A stretch of DNA of 24,414 nt from positions 1-24,414 of the forward strand of contig CALCGT010000031.1 in the NCBI GenBank assembly GCA_937901125.1. Direction: 5' to 3'. Made by a program: the position numbers and the translations under genes. Under the pieces are notes generated by a model, which was not told the DNA's origin, did not search any database, and worked only from the letters and a program-made list of their open reading frames with translations. Source of the DNA: an uncultured Clostridia bacterium (GTDB lineage: Bacteria > Bacillota > Clostridia > Lachnospirales > Anaerotignaceae). Shown here in pieces: positions 21,981-24,414 of the stretch. Position 1 is the first letter of the stretch; the number at the start of each line of letters is the position of its first letter.

Positions 21981-23888
21981 TTGAACAAATATTTTAAATC
22001 CATAGGGCTCTATGCTCTGGTGTTTATCGTCATCCTGGCAGCCTTGGCCTATACCGGTCCCCAGGTGCTCCCTCAGCAAAAGGAAGCTGCGGAAGCCTAT
22101 GTTTACAGTGACCTGCTGCAGGAACTGGAAGCAAATAATGTGGCATCTGTCGAAGTTTCCAGAAGCACAGAAGTCAGCGACTATGGTACAGCACAGGCAA
22201 CCTTGAAAGATGGCAGCATCATTACTGTTGATGTACCCAGTATGTCTACGCTGCAGGCAAAGCTGGATGAAAAAGCAGTAGAAAATGGGGTCAAGATGGA
22301 AGTTGGGAAACTGCAGCGGCAAAGCATGTTTTCCCAGATTGTCCCTTCCCTCATCATGCTGATCGTTATGATTATTGTCTTCTCTCTTCTGTTCAACAGA
22401 ATGCAGGGGGGCGGTGGCAAAATGGCCAACTTCGGCAAAAGCAAGGCGAAGATGAGCGTAGATGGGGAGAATAAAGTGACCTTTGATAACGTGGCAGGCT
22501 GTGATGAAGAAAAGGCAGAGTTGGAAGAACTGGTGCAGTTTCTGAAAGCACCCCAGAAATTCACAGAGCTGGGCGCACGTATCCCCAAAGGGGTTCTCTT
22601 GGTAGGCCCTCCCGGTACAGGTAAAACATTATTGGCGAAAGCCGTTGCTGGTGAGGCGGGCGTGCCTTTCTTCAGCATTTCCGGTTCCGATTTCGTAGAA
22701 ATGTTCGTCGGCGTTGGCGCATCTCGTGTCCGCGACCTGTTCGAACAGGCAAAGAAAAGCTCCCCCAGTATTGTTTTCATCGATGAAATTGACGCAGTCG
22801 GCCGCCGCAGAGGTGCCGGTCTGGGCGGTGGACACGATGAAAGAGAACAGACATTGAACCAGCTGCTGGTAGAAATGGACGGTTTCGGCATCAATGAAAG
22901 CGTCATCATTATCGCAGCTACAAACCGTGCCGATATCCTGGACCCTGCCCTTCTCAGACCCGGTCGTTTCGACAGGCAGGTCTATGTAGGCAGACCCGAC
23001 GTAAAAGGCAGAGAAGCCATCCTGCGTGTCCATGCCAAGGGCAAGCCCATGGCTCCCGAAGTTGACCTGAAAGTGGTGGCGCAGACCACAGCAGGCTTCA
23101 CCGGTGCAGACCTGGCAAACCTGCTGAATGAAGCAGCCCTCCTAACAGCCAGAGACGGTAAGAAGAAAATTGATATGGCAGAAATTCAGAAGGCGCTCAT
23201 CAAGATTGGCGTGGGTACTGAAAAGAAAACAAGAGTCATTTCTGAGAAAGAAAAATACATCACAGCATACCATGAAGGCGGTCACGCTATCCTGTTTGAA
23301 ATGCTGAGCGAACTGGACCCTGTCCATAGCATTTCCATCATCCCTACGGGGATGGCCGGCGGCTACACCATGCCCCTGCCCGGTGAGGATCGTATGTATA
23401 TGACAAAGATGATGATGGAACAGGAAATCGTCAGCTTGCTGGGCGGCCGTGCAGCGGAAGAACTGGTCATCAAGGACATCACCACAGGTGCTTCTAACGA
23501 CATCGAACGTGCCACATCTATGGCAAGGGATATGGTTACAAAATATGGTATGAGTGAGGTTCTGGGGCCCATCCAGTTCGGCGGAGACAGCAACGAAGTC
23601 TTTATCGGCAGAGACTGGGGCCAGGCCAGAAATTATGGCGAAGGTGTGGCATCGACCATCGACCAGGAAGTCAACCGTATTGTAACAGAAGCTTATCGGG
23701 AAGCAAAACGCCTCCTGAAAGAAAATATGGAAATGCTCCATGCTACCGCAAAGCTGCTGGTAGAAAAAGAAAAGGTGACAGGGGACGAATTCCGTGCTCT
23801 GTTTGACCAGAAGGTGCGCAATGAAATTTTGGGCATCGCCAATGAAGGGGAAGAAGCTTCCCCAGAAACAACAGATGTGGAAAACTGA
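21981..23888 (+). CDS. ftsH: ATP-dependent zinc metalloprotease FtsH
   Basis: 635 residues, normal length. A membrane-anchored hexameric AAA+ protease that extracts and degrades damaged membrane proteins and some regulators. Two transmembrane segments (about 8-26 and 118-138) flank a short outside domain. The AAA module has Walker A GPPGTGKT (209-216), Walker B IVFIDEIDA (D268, E269) and the second region of homology ending RPGRFDR (R329, R332). The protease has HEGGH (H431, E432, H435), a variant of the usual HEAGH that keeps all zinc ligands, with D507 in TTGASNDIERAT as the third ligand. TTG at 21981 follows AAGGAGGAAC; no better start lies near. Its own promoter is at 21871-21899. The acidic tail is typical. 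Confidence 0.97.
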   Translation: MNKYFKSIGLYALVFIVILAALAYTGPQVLPQQKEAAEAYVYSDLLQELEANNVASVEVSRSTEVSDYGTAQATLKDGSIITVDVPSMSTLQAKLDEKAVENGVKMEVGKLQRQSMFSQIVPSLIMLIVMIIVFSLLFNRMQGGGGKMANFGKSKAKMSVDGENKVTFDNVAGCDEEKAELEELVQFLKAPQKFTELGARIPKGVLLVGPPGTGKTLLAKAVAGEAGVPFFSISGSDFVEMFVGVGASRVRDLFEQAKKSSPSIVFIDEIDAVGRRRGAGLGGGHDEREQTLNQLLVEMDGFGINESVIIIAATNRADILDPALLRPGRFDRQVYVGRPDVKGREAILRVHAKGKPMAPEVDLKVVAQTTAGFTGADLANLLNEAALLTARDGKKKIDMAEIQKALIKIGVGTEKKTRVISEKEKYITAYHEGGHAILFEMLSELDPVHSISIIPTGMAGGYTMPLPGEDRMYMTKMMMEQEIVSLLGGRAAEELVIKDITTGASNDIERATSMARDMVTKYGMSEVLGPIQFGGDSNEVFIGRDWGQARNYGEGVASTIDQEVNRIVTEAYREAKRLLKENMEMLHATAKLLVEKEKVTGDEFRALFDQKVRNEILGIANEGEEASPETTDVEN

Positions 23889-23902
23889 GAGGAGAACGAA
23901 TC

Positions 23903-24304
23903 ATGGAATTTAAAAACATCGTACCCGGCATGACATTTGAAAAAGAATTTATCGTAGAAGAAGGCGATACAGCAGCACATTTCGGCAATGACCGTGTGCC
24001 CGTATTCGCTTCCCCCAGAATGATCTCCTGGATTGAAGGCACAGCCATCGGTACAGTAGCACCTTTCCTGCCCGAAGGCTGGGAAACAGTAGGCACCACC
24101 TTCAATCTGTCTCACCTGGCTGCTACACCCGTTGGCATGAAAGTGCGCGTGGTTACAGAAGTAACAGAAGTAAAAGGCAAGCTGCTGACATACAGCGTAA
24201 AGGCTTACGATGAAGTAGATAAGATCTGCGAAGGTACCCATGGCCGTGCTATCATCGAACTGGATAAATTCCTGAGCCGTGTAAACAAAAAAGGCGATAA
24301 ATAA
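23903..24304 (+). CDS. FlK-like hot-dog thioesterase
   Basis: 133 residues of the fluoroacetyl-CoA thioesterase (FlK) type hot-dog fold. Residues corresponding to the FlK catalytic set T42/E50/H76 appear as S37 (VFASPRMISW), E45 (WIEGTAIG) and H71 (NLSHLAATPVGM), with C-terminal GTHGRAIIELDKF. Ser replaces Thr at the first position. In ordinary bacteria these proteins are thought to hydrolyse short acyl-CoA esters; specificity for fluoroacetyl-CoA cannot be assumed. ATG at 23903 follows GAGAGGAGAA, 14 bp after the ftsH stop, so it is probably co-transcribed with ftsH. A terminator follows. The link to FtsH is positional only. Confidence 0.87.
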   Translation: MEFKNIVPGMTFEKEFIVEEGDTAAHFGNDRVPVFASPRMISWIEGTAIGTVAPFLPEGWETVGTTFNLSHLAATPVGMKVRVVTEVTEVKGKLLTYSVKAYDEVDKICEGTHGRAIIELDKFLSRVNKKGDK

Positions 24305-24321
24305 GAAATCGGCAAGCAAAA

Positions 24322-24360
24322 AGTCTGAAGTCTGGCAAAGTCGGGCTTCAGGCTTTTTTC
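24322..24360 (+). terminator. Intrinsic terminator after the thioesterase gene
   Basis: AGTCTGAAGTC (24322-24332) pairs with GGCTTCAGGCT (24344-24354) including several G-U pairs, running into six Ts. Beyond it, 24361-24414 has only a short CTTGA-ATTG-TCAAG inverted repeat and no gene start that I can support. Confidence 0.85.
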
Positions 24361-24414
24361 TCTTGAATTGTCAAGTCAAGTGCAACGATACAGAAAAATA
24401 AACTTCATAAGGGG

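Noticed and set aside
24361..24414. Short inverted repeat and possible start of a further gene
   Set aside because: CTTGA-ATTG-TCAAG is too short to interpret, and no coding start is visible before the window ends.
1..24414. Mobile elements, prophage, CRISPR arrays, defence systems, tRNA and rRNA
   Set aside because: No transposase, integrase, repeat-spacer array, tRNA cloverleaf or rRNA segment was recognised; the DnaD/DnaC pair could suggest a phage but has no phage neighbours.

Overview
The window looks like ordinary chromosome from an anaerobic, endospore-forming Clostridia-type Firmicute with balanced GC. The signs are strong AGGAGG-type ribosome sites, frequent GTG/TTG starts, a spoIIE gene, the order spoIIE-tilS-hpt-ftsH familiar from Bacillus and Clostridia, and a giant 2-hydroxyacyl-CoA dehydratase activator-like protein typical of amino-acid-fermenting anaerobes. 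A Lachnospirales/Anaerotignum-like host is my guess, not proven. I see no insertion sequence, prophage, CRISPR array, rRNA or tRNA.

Layout. (1) 1-451: a small single-membrane-segment protein, then a terminator. (2) 620-5760: a TetR-family regulator with its own promoter and a palindromic operator, overlapping a 1434-residue tandem activase-like protein, closed by a two-way terminator. (3) 5769-6879, minus strand: a HIT hydrolase and a ferritin-like protein. (4) 7000-8117: an orphan murG with an extended -10 promoter. (5) 8166-9570: a cyclophilin lipoprotein and a second acidic lipoprotein. (6) 9678-10159: a UspA-like protein. (7) 10200-14085: SEC-C protein, sua5, rpiB, upp and tagO/wecA-type genes in close succession (tRNA modification, pentose phosphate, pyrimidine salvage, envelope lipid carrier). 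(8) 14009-14348: a non-coding stretch with two terminators and other hairpins. (9) 14349-16773: DnaD-like protein, DnaC/DnaI-like ATPase and a DUF1232 protein, closed by a two-way terminator shared with (10) a minus-strand half-size EamA transporter (16772-17197) whose leader holds a terminator-like hairpin. (11) 17327-24360: spoIIE, tilS, hpt, ftsH and an FlK-like thioesterase.

The most informative non-coding signals are a spoIIE promoter with a 21-bp spacer and 0A-box-like sequences, the TetR operator placed on the regulator's own start site, the leader of the EamA gene, and the structured gap at 14009-14215. The most interesting protein is the activase-like giant. Each of its two ASKHA domains keeps a cysteine pair 39 residues apart, the spacing of the cluster-binding cysteines in HgdC, so one chain could mimic the HgdC homodimer.

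I found no convincing wholly new multi-gene system. The TetR/giant-activase pair and the two unexplained RNA-like regions are the best leads.
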